The position numbers and the translations under genes are program-made. A stretch of DNA of 64,000 bases. Origin: Bacillota bacterium (GTDB lineage: Bacteria; Bacillota; Clostridia; Acetivibrionales; DSM-1351). Below, piece by piece: positions 9,024-17,507 of this stretch. Position 1 is the first letter of the stretch; the number at the start of each line of letters is the position of its first letter. The stretch lies in assembly GCA_023443515.1 (NCBI GenBank), contig JAEZUC010000090.1, positions 1 through 64,000 on the forward strand. The letters run 5' to 3'. The notes under the pieces are model-generated. The model ran no database searches and had not been told where the DNA came from. It saw only the letters and a program-made list of their open reading frames with translations.

Positions 9024-9683
9024 TCAGTTTTTACTTATCAGTTTTGCAAATTTTTCACCGGATACCTGTATTGCCTGAACAACGATGATTAATAGAATAA
9101 CAGTTGTTAACATTACATCCATCTGGTACCTATAGTAACCGAATCTGACTGCCAAATCGCCAATGCCTCCGCCTCCTACAGTTCCTGCCATTGCAGAATA
9201 CCCTATAATGCTTATTATAGTTACTGTTAAAGCCCTAACTAAGGAGGGCAGAGCCTCTACCAGCAATACATCGGATACGATATGCTTTATTCCGCCTCCC
9301 ATAGCCAAGGCTGCCTCTATCAATCCCTTATCCACCTCTTCAAAGGAAGCCTCCGCAAGTCTTGCAAAAAATGCTATAGATGCAACTGTTAAAGGTACTG
9401 CTGCCGCTTTTGGCCCTATGGTAGTCCCTGCTACCTTTGATGTTATGGGAACTAAAAGTACCAATAGAATAACAAACGGTATGGATCTTATAATGTTTAT
9501 GATAAAGCCCGCAAGGGTATTGACTATCCTGTTTTTGTAAAGCAGGCTACTGGAGGTTATGTAAAGCATCAGTCCCAAGAGCAACCCTAATGCACAGGCA
9601 ATAACTGTTGCAATGGCTACCATAATTAAGGTTTCTTTTGATGCCTTTCCCAATTGGGATAAAAACTCTAAGCTATGTTCCAC
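9024..9683 (-). CDS. metI: Methionine-type ABC transporter permease
   Basis: A 219-residue integral membrane permease with about five hydrophobic segments. It has the BPD-type EAA-like cytoplasmic loop (LIEAALAMGGGIKHIVSDVL) that contacts the ATPase. The start is a GTG at 9683 inside the end of metN, with GAGGGG upstream; the two genes overlap by 16 bases, indicating translational coupling. It is the last gene of the operon. With metN and metQ it forms a complete importer of the MetNIQ family. Methionine is the usual substrate, but no sequence feature here proves it. The natural operon terminator is not evident because the IS begins 46 bases downstream. Confidence 0.9.
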   Translation of the reverse strand: MEHSLEFLSQLGKASKETLIMVAIATVIACALGLLLGLMLYITSSSLLYKNRIVNTLAGFIINIIRSIPFVILLVLLVPITSKVAGTTIGPKAAAVPLTVASIAFFARLAEASFEEVDKGLIEAALAMGGGIKHIVSDVLLVEALPSLVRALTVTIISIIGYSAMAGTVGGGGIGDLAVRFGYYRYQMDVMLTTVILLIIVVQAIQVSGEKFAKLISKN

Positions 9684-10705
9684 TCGGTGTCCCCTCTCTT
9701 CCCATCATAGTATATAGTTATTTCTTCCACATTTTCAGCTATAAACTTCTTTGCCCTGCCACACTCTTCCGGAGTTCCTTTAAGGGTGACAAAAAGTATG
9801 CCTATTGGCTTTCCCTTTATATATTCGATTTTTCCGTGAAGGATATTCAGTATGACGTCAAACTTTTTGTTTGCCAAAGATATGACGGGTTCTACGCTCT
9901 TGTCTCCCTTGTAAACAAGCTTTAGGATTTCACTTTCAGAGGATTCAACAATTTCTGAGGGCAGTTTTATATTATCTTTTATAAGGGCTCTCGTTATTTC
10001 ATTTGCAGGTGATGCAAATATTTGATAAGTGTCGTTTTCTTCTATGACAACTCCCTGACTCATAACAGCAATTCTGTCAAACAGGGTTTTAGCTGTCTCT
10101 AATTGATGTGTTATAAACACTATTGTTATATCAAGTTCTCTGTTAATTTTCCTAAGAATTTGTAAAATTTCCTCCGTCGTCTGGACATCCAAAGCCGAAG
10201 TAGCCTCATCACACAGCAGTATCTTTGGATTTACAGCTAAGGCTCTTGCTATTGCGACCCTTTGCTTTTGCCCTCCGCTAAGGTTGGCAGGATAGATATT
10301 TTCCTTGTCAGAAAGCCCAACTATATCAAGGAGTTCCTTTACCCTTTCACTCCTGTCCTGTTTAGGGTAATTTTGAATTTTTAACGCAAATTCAATATTT
10401 TTTCCTACTGTTTTTCTGGAGATAAGGTTGAAGTGTTGAAAAATCATTCCTATTTTTCTTCTTATGTTCCGCAGGTTTTTGCCACTGGCATTTGTTATAT
10501 TTTCTCCATCCACAAAGACCTCGCCTTGAGTTGGTTTTTGCAGACCGTTAAGCGTCCTTATAAGACTGCTTTTTCCCGCCCCACTTGTGCCTACTATTCC
10601 GAATATCTCCCCTTTACGGATATGCAGTGATACGTCCTTTACCGCCGCAATCTCTTTTTGCTTTTTCTGTCCAAACACTACACTAACGTTCTCAAGTCTT
10701 ATCAT
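9668..10705 (-). CDS. metN: Methionine-type ABC transporter ATP-binding protein
   Basis: A 345-residue ATPase of the MetN family. Walker A is GTSGAGKSS (about residues 36-44), the ABC signature is LSGGQKQR, and Walker B is ILLCDEATSALD. The C-terminal 100 residues match the NIL (ACT-like) domain that in E. coli MetN binds methionine and inhibits transport, which supports the methionine assignment. An AGGAGGGG site precedes the ATG. It lies between metQ (29 bases upstream) and metI (16-base overlap). Confidence 0.93.
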   Translation of the reverse strand: MIRLENVSVVFGQKKQKEIAAVKDVSLHIRKGEIFGIVGTSGAGKSSLIRTLNGLQKPTQGEVFVDGENITNASGKNLRNIRRKIGMIFQHFNLISRKTVGKNIEFALKIQNYPKQDRSERVKELLDIVGLSDKENIYPANLSGGQKQRVAIARALAVNPKILLCDEATSALDVQTTEEILQILRKINRELDITIVFITHQLETAKTLFDRIAVMSQGVVIEENDTYQIFASPANEITRALIKDNIKLPSEIVESSESEILKLVYKGDKSVEPVISLANKKFDVILNILHGKIEYIKGKPIGILFVTLKGTPEECGRAKKFIAENVEEITIYYDGKRGDTEWNIA

Positions 10706-10734
10706 ATGACCCCTCCTTTTAACATGAAATCGTG

Positions 10735-11616
10735 TTATTTGTTAAACCATTCGGGGAAATCAAAATCCTTGAATATATTTTTATCGTCTTGTATTACGTT
10801 TCTAAACTCCAGTGATTTAACGATTTGTTCTATATCCTTTACAAACTGAGCTTCTTTATCCGTGGTCTTCACCGCTATTACATTTTTATAGGATTCGTCC
10901 AACTTTTCCTTGGCAACAGCGTCAGAAAGCTTTAATCCGGCTGATATAGCAAAATTGCCATTTATTATTGCTATGTCAGCACTGTCGAGGGTCCTCGGAA
11001 GCTGTGCTGCTTCTGCCGGTGTGAAAACAAGCTTTTTAGGGTTTTCGGCTATATCTCTTTCAGATGCCTTTGTTAAATCGATGTCAGGCTTCAATGTTAT
11101 GAGTTTTACCTGTACAAGGAATCTCAGCGCTCTTGCCAGATTTGGAACGTCATTTGGCAATGTAACCGTTGCTCCATCGGGTAATTCATCAAGTTTTTTA
11201 TATTTTCTTGAAAATACTCCCATGCTTGCAGTTGGTACACTGATTACCGGGCTAAGTTCAAGTTTGTGTTCTTTTGCGAAGTTCTCCAAATATACTGTAT
11301 GTTGAAACAGATTTACGTTTATTTCTCCATTTCCCAGTGCTATATTGGGTTGGACATAATCACTGAATTCCATAAGTTCAACGCCATATCCTTTTTTTTC
11401 AAGCTCAGGCTGTATAGCCAGCTTTACCATATCTCCGTATGGGCCCGGTGCTACCCCGAACACTATTTGCTTTCTATTATCTTTTCCGGATAGCGACTGC
11501 TGTGATTGGGAGTCAGATGAGATTTGGGAAGAATTTGTGTTGCCACAGGCTGTGACACCCAAACCCAATACTAAAGTTAAAATACCTGCTATACCTGCTT
11601 TTATTATCTTTTTCAT
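10735..11616 (-). CDS. metQ: Methionine-type ABC transporter substrate-binding lipoprotein
   Basis: A 293-residue lipoprotein with a Lys-rich start, hydrophobic core and lipobox (LGVTAC), anchored outside the membrane to deliver ligand to MetNI. The body matches the NLPA/MetQ family (KQIVFGVAPGPYGDMVK, NLFQHTVYLENFA). AAGGGGTG precedes the ATG. It follows the aminotransferase gene by 44 bases with no terminator, so it should be co-transcribed with it. I found no S-box or other SAM riboswitch upstream, which is unusual for clostridial methionine transport genes and leaves room for another ligand. Confidence 0.9.
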   Translation of the reverse strand: MKKIIKAGIAGILTLVLGLGVTACGNTNSSQISSDSQSQQSLSGKDNRKQIVFGVAPGPYGDMVKLAIQPELEKKGYGVELMEFSDYVQPNIALGNGEINVNLFQHTVYLENFAKEHKLELSPVISVPTASMGVFSRKYKKLDELPDGATVTLPNDVPNLARALRFLVQVKLITLKPDIDLTKASERDIAENPKKLVFTPAEAAQLPRTLDSADIAIINGNFAISAGLKLSDAVAKEKLDESYKNVIAVKTTDKEAQFVKDIEQIVKSLEFRNVIQDDKNIFKDFDFPEWFNK

Positions 11617-11660
11617 TTAAACACCCCTTCTTATAAAAAATTATATGCAACATTCTAGGC

Positions 11661-12818
11661 TTAAAAAATTTTGCGAATGTTTTGCAGACGCTCCAGAGCC
11701 TTTTCCAGGGTTTCCTTTTTCTTTGCAAAATGGAATCTTACATAGTTGTTTACATCATCCTTGAAAAAACTTGAGCCCGGAACTGCCGCAACACCAACGT
11801 TTTTTGCCAGTCTTTCAGCAAAATCTGCATCATTTTTTATACCGAATTCACTCACTTCTACCATTACATAGTAAGCTCCCTCCGGCTTATGGTATTTTAG
11901 TCCTATTGAGTCCAACCCTTTCAGGAAAAGCTCTCTTTTTTCGGTATAAAGGCCGGCTAGTTCACTGTAATAGTCATCCCCAAAGGCCAGACCTGCAAGG
12001 GCCGCTTTCTGCAATGGAGCTGCAGCACCGACTGTCAGAAAATCATGAACCTTCTTACAATTGTCTATTACATTTTTAGGGCCTATTAAATATCCCAGCC
12101 TCCATCCGGTTATTGAATATGTTTTTGACAAAGAACTGCAGGAAATTGTCCTTTCAAACATGCCGGGCAATGCTGCGAAGTATATATGCTTGCTGGGTTC
12201 ATAGACTATGTGCTCGTATACTTCATCTGTTATTACAAAAGCATCGTACTTTTTAACCAATTCCGAAATAAATATGAGTTCTTCCCTTGTGAATACTTTC
12301 CCCAAAGGGTTTGACGGATTACACAGTATTAAAGCCTTTGCCCCCTCCTTGAATGCATTTTCCAACTCACCCTTATTAAATGTAAATTCCGGTGGATTCA
12401 ATGGAACATATATGGGTTTGGCACCGCAAAGAACCGTATCCGCCGCATAGTTCTCATAAAAGGGTGAAAATATCGCTACTTTTTCACCCGCCTCGCACAC
12501 TGACATCATTGCAGCCATCATGGCTTCGGTGCTTCCGCATGTTACCACTATATTCTCATCAGGGTTAAGTTTTATATTCATAAAATGTTCTTGCTTTTTT
12601 GCAACCGCTTCTCTGAAAAGAGGTGAACCCCATGTTATTTCATATTGATGAGGGCCTTGCTCCGCTGTTTTTTTTAGGGCTTCTATCAACTGCTCCGGGG
12701 GATCAAAGTCCGGGAAACCCTGTGAAAGATTTATTGCATCGTATTGGTTTGCTATTCTTGTCATTTTTCTGATAATTGATTCTGAAAACCAGTCCAATCT
12801 TGTACTTAGTTTTGGCAT
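11661..12818 (-). CDS. Class I PLP-dependent aminotransferase
   Basis: A 385-residue fold-type I aminotransferase. The PLP lysine is in SSLSKTYSITGWRLGY and the substrate-carboxylate Arg is probably in NNYVRFHFA. NPSNPLGKV and DEVYEHIVY are typical of the MalY/PatA or aspartate/methionine aminotransferase group. The start is the ATG at 12818, because GGAGGG sits 5 bases before it and overlaps the upstream ATG at 12830. It lies between a PaaK-type CoA ligase and metQNI on one strand with short gaps, which suggests amino acid to keto acid conversion. Exact substrate is not readable. Confidence 0.88.
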   Translation of the reverse strand: MPKLSTRLDWFSESIIRKMTRIANQYDAINLSQGFPDFDPPEQLIEALKKTAEQGPHQYEITWGSPLFREAVAKKQEHFMNIKLNPDENIVVTCGSTEAMMAAMMSVCEAGEKVAIFSPFYENYAADTVLCGAKPIYVPLNPPEFTFNKGELENAFKEGAKALILCNPSNPLGKVFTREELIFISELVKKYDAFVITDEVYEHIVYEPSKHIYFAALPGMFERTISCSSLSKTYSITGWRLGYLIGPKNVIDNCKKVHDFLTVGAAAPLQKAALAGLAFGDDYYSELAGLYTEKRELFLKGLDSIGLKYHKPEGAYYVMVEVSEFGIKNDADFAERLAKNVGVAAVPGSSFFKDDVNNYVRFHFAKKKETLEKALERLQNIRKIF

Positions 12819-12849
12819 TTTACCCTCCATATTAAAATATATAAATGGT

Positions 12850-14166
12850 TTATTTTTCTGTTCTTATATCTACAAGTCTTTTTGCCTTATGGGTGGCTCT
12901 TGGAAGTGCGCCCTCAGAAAGTAAAATAACATCCTTCGGCTTTATTCCCAGGTGGGTTTTAAGTTCATGGGCAATTATCCTTATAAGTTCTTCATCGGTA
13001 GTTTTTACCCCCAATCTTTTTTCAACCTCTACACTGAATTTCGTTATATGATTGTCTGTCAATACGGTGACTCTGTACTCTCCTGTTAAATCCTCTATAT
13101 TTCTCACGGTGTATTCTATATCGCTTGGGAAAACATTTACTCCCCCGCAAATAAACATATCATCAACCCTGCCCACTACATTTATGCGCTTGTGAGTGCG
13201 GCCACATTTGCATTTCTTATTTGTATATGTAACAATGTCTCCGGTCCTGAAACGTATCATGGGCCTGGCTTCTTTCCTTAGTGTTGTAAGAAGCATTTCT
13301 CCCCTATCACCTTCTGCCACAGGTTCACCTGTGTGTTCATCAACTACCTCCACCAGCAGATGATCCTCCGCAATATGAAGTCCATCATGATACTCACATG
13401 CTGCAGCACACGCCCCGAATATGTCTGAGATTCCATAAAAATCATATACATCTGCTCCCCACAAGTCCTCAATTGCTTTTCTGGTGGCAGGTATTGAGCC
13501 TCCCGGTTCTCCTGCAACTATTATTGTTCTTATGGATAAGTCTTTTTTTATGTCTATCCCCTTCTCTCTGGCGGTTTCTCCCAGATACCATGCGTAAGAC
13601 GGCGTAGTCCAGATTATGTTTGGCTGGTATTCCTGCAATATGAACAGTAATCTGTCGGTGGGGATTGTTCCGGCCCATATGCACAGTGCTCCGAGATTTT
13701 GGGCACCTATTACATCCGGCCCTCCCACAAAAAGTGAAAAATTAAGTGCATGTATGTACCTGTCCTTTGGTCTCATCCCTGCCTGCCAGAACAATCTGCT
13801 TTCAACCTCTTGAAATTCATCAAAATCGACTTTGCTGAAAGGGCTGGCAGTGGGCTTTCCCGTGGAGCCACTGGAGGATGATATAAACACCACTTTTTCT
13901 TCATCTACCGTTACCAGGTCTCCTAAAATGGGCTTTTCATTCTGTCTCTCTCTAATTATGTGTTTTGTCAGTATAGGAACTTTTCTTATATCGTCAAGAG
14001 TTTTTATATTATCCGGTGTAACTCCTGCTTTGTCGAAACTCTCCCTGTAGTATGGGGATTTTTCGTATGCCAGCTTTATTTGGGCCTTAACACGCTCCAA
14101 CTGGTAAGCTTCCAGCTCATCTCTGTCTATAGTTTCAATTTTCTCTGCCCAATATTTTTTTCCCAT
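12850..14166 (-). CDS. Phenylacetate-CoA ligase family adenylate-forming enzyme
   Basis: A 438-residue ANL-superfamily ligase of the PaaK type. The nucleotide-binding loop is SSSSGSTGKPT, followed by DFYGISDIFG and the hinge region FRTGD, with a C-terminal cap (GRVDDMFICGGVNVFPSDIE). A small Cys cluster (KKCKCGRTH) is common in this family. It would activate an aryl- or indole-acetate-type acid to its CoA thioester via an acyl-AMP. First gene of the operon; GGAGG lies 10 bases before the ATG and a consensus promoter is upstream. Pairing with an aminotransferase suggests aromatic amino acid catabolism, which is an inference. The aminotransferase starts about 30 bases downstream. Confidence 0.88.
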   Translation of the reverse strand: MGKKYWAEKIETIDRDELEAYQLERVKAQIKLAYEKSPYYRESFDKAGVTPDNIKTLDDIRKVPILTKHIIRERQNEKPILGDLVTVDEEKVVFISSSSGSTGKPTASPFSKVDFDEFQEVESRLFWQAGMRPKDRYIHALNFSLFVGGPDVIGAQNLGALCIWAGTIPTDRLLFILQEYQPNIIWTTPSYAWYLGETAREKGIDIKKDLSIRTIIVAGEPGGSIPATRKAIEDLWGADVYDFYGISDIFGACAAACEYHDGLHIAEDHLLVEVVDEHTGEPVAEGDRGEMLLTTLRKEARPMIRFRTGDIVTYTNKKCKCGRTHKRINVVGRVDDMFICGGVNVFPSDIEYTVRNIEDLTGEYRVTVLTDNHITKFSVEVEKRLGVKTTDEELIRIIAHELKTHLGIKPKDVILLSEGALPRATHKAKRLVDIRTEK

Positions 14167-14256
14167 TTTACGTAACCTCCAATTTTGGCAGCATCCTTTA
14201 ACTTTGTGCCTTTATAATAATTTCAGCATTATTCCTAGTAATATTATATGTTTGCT

Positions 14257-14285
14257 ATTATATAATTTACACTATTCTGTGTCAA
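14257..14285 (-). promoter_or_regulatory. Promoter of the CoA ligase-aminotransferase-metQNI operon
   Basis: On the minus strand, TTGACA (14285-14280) and TATAAT (14262-14257) are exactly 17 bp apart. An imperfect palindrome with GTAATATTATAT and its near complement (about 14238-14271) overlaps the -10 and could be an operator. The rest of 14167-14416 is AT-rich and shows nothing else. Confidence 0.75.
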
Positions 14286-14416
14286 TATAATTATTCAAAA
14301 TAAATTCTTGCATATTTAAAACAGTAATAAATAATATTCTGTATATTGTAATTAAACTAAAATTAAATTTATTCTAAAGATAGTGTTAAAGTAGGAGTTT
14401 TTATATATAAACAGGC

Positions 14417-14453
14417 AAAAAAATAACTCTAGGCGTAGCCTAAAGTTATTTTT
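14417..14453. terminator. Bidirectional-type terminator after the GH4 gene
   Basis: AATAACT-c-TAGGC pairs with GCCTA-a-AGTTATT around a GTA loop, with A and T tracts on the two sides. It lies 14 bases past the GH4 stop codon on the minus strand. Confidence 0.8.
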
Positions 14454-14466
14454 AATATTTTTGTTA

Positions 14467-15795
14467 TTATTTGAATTTGGGAAGCCAACTTCCATGTGCC
14501 TCTATTAGTTCATCAACCATTTTCACTATGTTATCAAGAGTCATTTCAGCACCCGTGTGTGGATCCAGCATAGCTGCATGATAGATATGCTCCTTCTTTT
14601 TGGTGACTGCTGCTTCAATAGTTAAAAGCTGAACATTAATATTGGTCATATTCATTGCTGCCAATTGCACAGGTAACCGTCCCACCCTACATGGATTAAC
14701 GCCCATACCATCAACCATACAAGGTATTTCTACACATGCTTCATGAGGAAGATTCTCAATCAGTCCGCCTTTATTAATAACATTTCCACCAATTTTAAAA
14801 GGTTTGTTTGTTACTATCGCCTCCATAATGTAAGATGCATACTCATTCGATCTGGTATGGTTTAGAGCTTGATCGTTCATTAACTCGTCCCTTTGTTTAT
14901 TCCACTCTTCAATCTGATTTATACATCTTCTGGGGTATTCATCAAGGGGTATGTTAAACCTATCTATAAGTTCGGGATATGAGGATTTTATAAAGTAGGG
15001 ATTGTATTCCGCATTGTGTTCGCTTGATTCAGTACAGTAATACCCAAATTTATCAATATACTCATATCTTACCATGTCCCAATGTTTTTCGTTTTGTTGA
15101 TTCTTTTCTTTTGCACGTCTTCTAAGCTCAGGATAAAGGTCATTTCCGTCTTTATCGCATATTTCCAGTAGCCACCCCATATGGTTTATACCAGCTATCA
15201 GTTCCTTTCTTCCTTCCAGCTTGTCTTCCATATCCAAGGATTTTAACAATCCCTCAGAACATACCTGCACACTGTGGCATAATCCTACTGTTTTTACCCC
15301 GGTATATCTCTGCATATACCCGGACAGCATTGCCATTGGATTTGTATAATTCAGAAACCAAGCGTTGGGACAAACTTCTTCGATATCTCTTGCAAAATCC
15401 TCCATAACCGGTATTGTCCTTAGTGTACGCATTATTCCGCCGATTCCAAGTGTATCCGCAATTGTTTGTCTTAGTCCATACTTTTTTGGAATTTCAAAAT
15501 CAATAATCGTGCATGGATCATACCCTCCAACTTGTATAGCATTTATAACAAAGTCCGCATCCCTAAGGGCTTCTTTTCTGTTCTCCACCCCTAAGTATGT
15601 TTTAATTTTAGCCTTTCCATTGTTTATATTACTGTTTATTGCCTCCAGCATAATTTGAGAATCCTTAAGTCTGTCACCTGCAATGTCATACAGTCGTATT
15701 TCGCTATCTGCAAGAGCTTGTGTACACATACTGTCACCCAGTACATTTTTTGCGAATATAGTACTACCGGCTCCCATGAATGTTATTTTGACCAT
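14467..15795 (-). CDS. GH4 family alpha-galactosidase-like glycosidase (MelA type)
   Basis: A 442-residue NAD- and Mn-dependent glycosidase of family GH4, cytoplasmic (no signal). The nucleotide-binding motif is GAGSTIFAKN. The metal and catalytic motif is GLCHSVQ (C173, H174), with NYTNPMAM and GINHMGW (H205). CHSV is the variant linked to non-phosphorylated alpha-galactosides or alpha-glucosides, while 6-phospho-specific members usually carry CN-type motifs. The start is the ATG at 15795, because GGAGGG lies just before it; the upstream ATG at 15816 precedes that site. It is divergent from the nitroreductase-AraC-MATE genes across a direct-repeat site, so it may be the AraC regulator's target. 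Confidence 0.88.
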   Translation of the reverse strand: MVKITFMGAGSTIFAKNVLGDSMCTQALADSEIRLYDIAGDRLKDSQIMLEAINSNINNGKAKIKTYLGVENRKEALRDADFVINAIQVGGYDPCTIIDFEIPKKYGLRQTIADTLGIGGIMRTLRTIPVMEDFARDIEEVCPNAWFLNYTNPMAMLSGYMQRYTGVKTVGLCHSVQVCSEGLLKSLDMEDKLEGRKELIAGINHMGWLLEICDKDGNDLYPELRRRAKEKNQQNEKHWDMVRYEYIDKFGYYCTESSEHNAEYNPYFIKSSYPELIDRFNIPLDEYPRRCINQIEEWNKQRDELMNDQALNHTRSNEYASYIMEAIVTNKPFKIGGNVINKGGLIENLPHEACVEIPCMVDGMGVNPCRVGRLPVQLAAMNMTNINVQLLTIEAAVTKKKEHIYHAAMLDPHTGAEMTLDNIVKMVDELIEAHGSWLPKFK

Positions 15796-15860
15796 TGTCG
15801 ATACCCTCCATACCATTTAAACTATATCTATAGAATACCCAGAAATGCATAATACGAAAA

Positions 15861-15896
15861 TTGAATAATGTAACTTAAATTTGTTATAATGTAACT
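15861..15896 (+). promoter_or_regulatory. Divergent promoter with 21-bp-period direct repeats, probable AraC-type operator
   Basis: ATAATGTAACT occurs at 15865-15875 and again at 15886-15896, identical over 11 bp with a 21-bp period, the usual spacing for an AraC-family dimer. A rightward promoter TTGAAT (15861-15866), 18 bp, TATAAT (15885-15890) is covered by the repeats. Leftward, TATTAT (15854-15849) could be the GH4 -10; it has no good -35 and the proximal repeat lies where the -35 should be, as for activator-dependent promoters. Confidence 0.55.
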
Positions 15897-15947
15897 ATAG
15901 AGGTAATTGAATATAAAATAAGTACAGCACATGAAAGGATGATTTAT

Positions 15948-16589
15948 TTGGATAATAATTTATATAGTCTTGCAGTAAAAAGAAGAAGTATACGTAAATT
16001 TAAAGATACACCTGTTTCCCATGAGGATATTGAATATTTTATTTCTTGTGCCGTAAATGCGCCCAGCGGATGCAACAGCCAATGCTGGCACTTTGTGGCT
16101 GTGGAAGACAAAGCATTGATTGAGAGGCTTTCTGGGGAAACTGCAAGAAGTGCCAGAAAGTTTTATGGAACGGGTTTCACGGAAGCAAATGAAGAGTTCC
16201 TTATTTCCAGAGAAAAGGCAACAAGTTTTTTCAAAAATGCTCCTTTGGTTATATTTGTATTTCTTGACAGGATGGATTACCACGATGAAAGAGTTTCCAA
16301 GGCTTTCTCTGAAAAAGGTTTCTCAAAAAGGCAAATGCTTGACGCCCTTGGATGCCCTGATGTTCTGTCCATTGGCGCTGCTGTTCAGAATATGCTGCTT
16401 GCCATAACTGAAAAAGGCTACGGAGCCTGCTGGATGAGCGACCCTGTAATCGGAGAAACCCAAATTAAAAACCTTTTAAATGTAAGGGATGGTTTAAGAC
16501 TTATCAGCGTTGTTCCCATAGGTATTCCCAATTATGCTCCTCGGGAAAAAAAGCTTAAGGATATGAGTGATGTTTTAGAATACAGGTGA
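15948..16589 (+). CDS. Nitroreductase-family FMN-dependent oxidoreductase
   Basis: A 213-residue nitroreductase-fold protein. RRSIRKF near the N terminus and APSGCNSQCWHF are the FMN-binding signatures of the family; GAAVQNMLLAITEKGYGACW is the second. It probably reduces a nitro, quinone or enone substrate with NAD(P)H, but the physiological substrate cannot be read. I favour the TTG at 15948, 8 bases after GAAAGGA; an ATG at 15939 in the same frame overlaps that site. The AraC gene follows after 22 bases, so the two are probably co-transcribed. Confidence 0.85.
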   Translation: MDNNLYSLAVKRRSIRKFKDTPVSHEDIEYFISCAVNAPSGCNSQCWHFVAVEDKALIERLSGETARSARKFYGTGFTEANEEFLISREKATSFFKNAPLVIFVFLDRMDYHDERVSKAFSEKGFSKRQMLDALGCPDVLSIGAAVQNMLLAITEKGYGACWMSDPVIGETQIKNLLNVRDGLRLISVVPIGIPNYAPREKKLKDMSDVLEYR

Positions 16590-16611
16590 AAATAACAAGG
16601 GGTTGTTTTTC

Positions 16612-17409
16612 ATGCACAATATTCCTCTACTGAATAAATGCTTTGATGATATTAACCCGCTGATATGCGGATGGGAGCCATGTGATAAGGGACATTTTTT
16701 TGGCCCCGCTTCACGTGAATATTATTTGATTCACTATATTGTTTCCGGAAGTGGTATTTTTGAGAGAGGAGGTAAACGCTATCACCTATCTAAAGATTGC
16801 CTTTTTCTGATTCGGCCTTATGAATTGACCTTTTATAAAGCCGATAATGAAAATCCTTGGGAATACATATGGATCGGGTTTAACGGTAATTTTGCTTCTT
16901 ATTTACTAATAAACAGCGGGTTTTCAGACGATATATGCACGATGTATATGCCTTCTCTCAGAAACACCTTTTTAAGTATGAAGGATGCTGAAAATTTGCA
17001 ACATTCTTCAGAATTATTTTTGTGCGGTAAAATATTTGAGATGTTTTCATATTTGTCAGAAGAGTTCAGCCCAACGCAGAAGGGGTCTACTGCAAGTGTT
17101 TACTGTAAACGTGCCAAGGACTATATTATGGCCAATTATGCAGCACAATTATCGGTAGAAAGCATAGCCAATATGCTTGGTATTGACAGAAGATACCTGT
17201 GCAGGATTTTTCATAAGCACACCGGAAATACACCCCAGAATTTTATTGTAAATTATAGACTTGAAAAGGCTGCTTTTCTTCTTTCCAAGCACGGCTACAC
17301 AGTAGCAGAGGCAGGTAGAAGCACAGGCTATGAAGACATCTATAATTTTTCAAAAATGTTCAAGAAAAAGTATGGCGTGCCACCGTCACGGTACAAGTCT
17401 GGCTTATAG
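16612..17409 (+). CDS. AraC-family transcriptional regulator
   Basis: A 265-residue regulator. The N-terminal half (about 20-150) is a cupin-like sugar-sensing domain of the AraC_binding type (YLIHYIVSGSGIFERGGKRY). The C-terminal 100 residues hold two helix-turn-helix units, with SVESIANMLGIDRRYLCRIF and the signature GYEDIYNFSKMFKKKYGVPPSRY. The start is the ATG at 16612, 9 bases after AAGGGG. It probably binds the 21-bp-period repeats at 15865-15896 and controls the divergent GH4 gene and its own operon; this is inferred from position. Confidence 0.9.
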   Translation: MHNIPLLNKCFDDINPLICGWEPCDKGHFFGPASREYYLIHYIVSGSGIFERGGKRYHLSKDCLFLIRPYELTFYKADNENPWEYIWIGFNGNFASYLLINSGFSDDICTMYMPSLRNTFLSMKDAENLQHSSELFLCGKIFEMFSYLSEEFSPTQKGSTASVYCKRAKDYIMANYAAQLSVESIANMLGIDRRYLCRIFHKHTGNTPQNFIVNYRLEKAAFLLSKHGYTVAEAGRSTGYEDIYNFSKMFKKKYGVPPSRYKSGL

Positions 17410-17507
17410 CCCATTTTATTGATTGATTTAATATGATTTTCTTGGTGACATGCCAAAATTATAGGTCTATAATAATAGTTTAAATACTATTATATGGGGT
17501 CATTTTC

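Noticed and set aside
11617..11660. Possible SAM (S-box) riboswitch before metQ
   Set aside because: The gap is only 44 bases and lacks the conserved helices; the operon promoter is far upstream.
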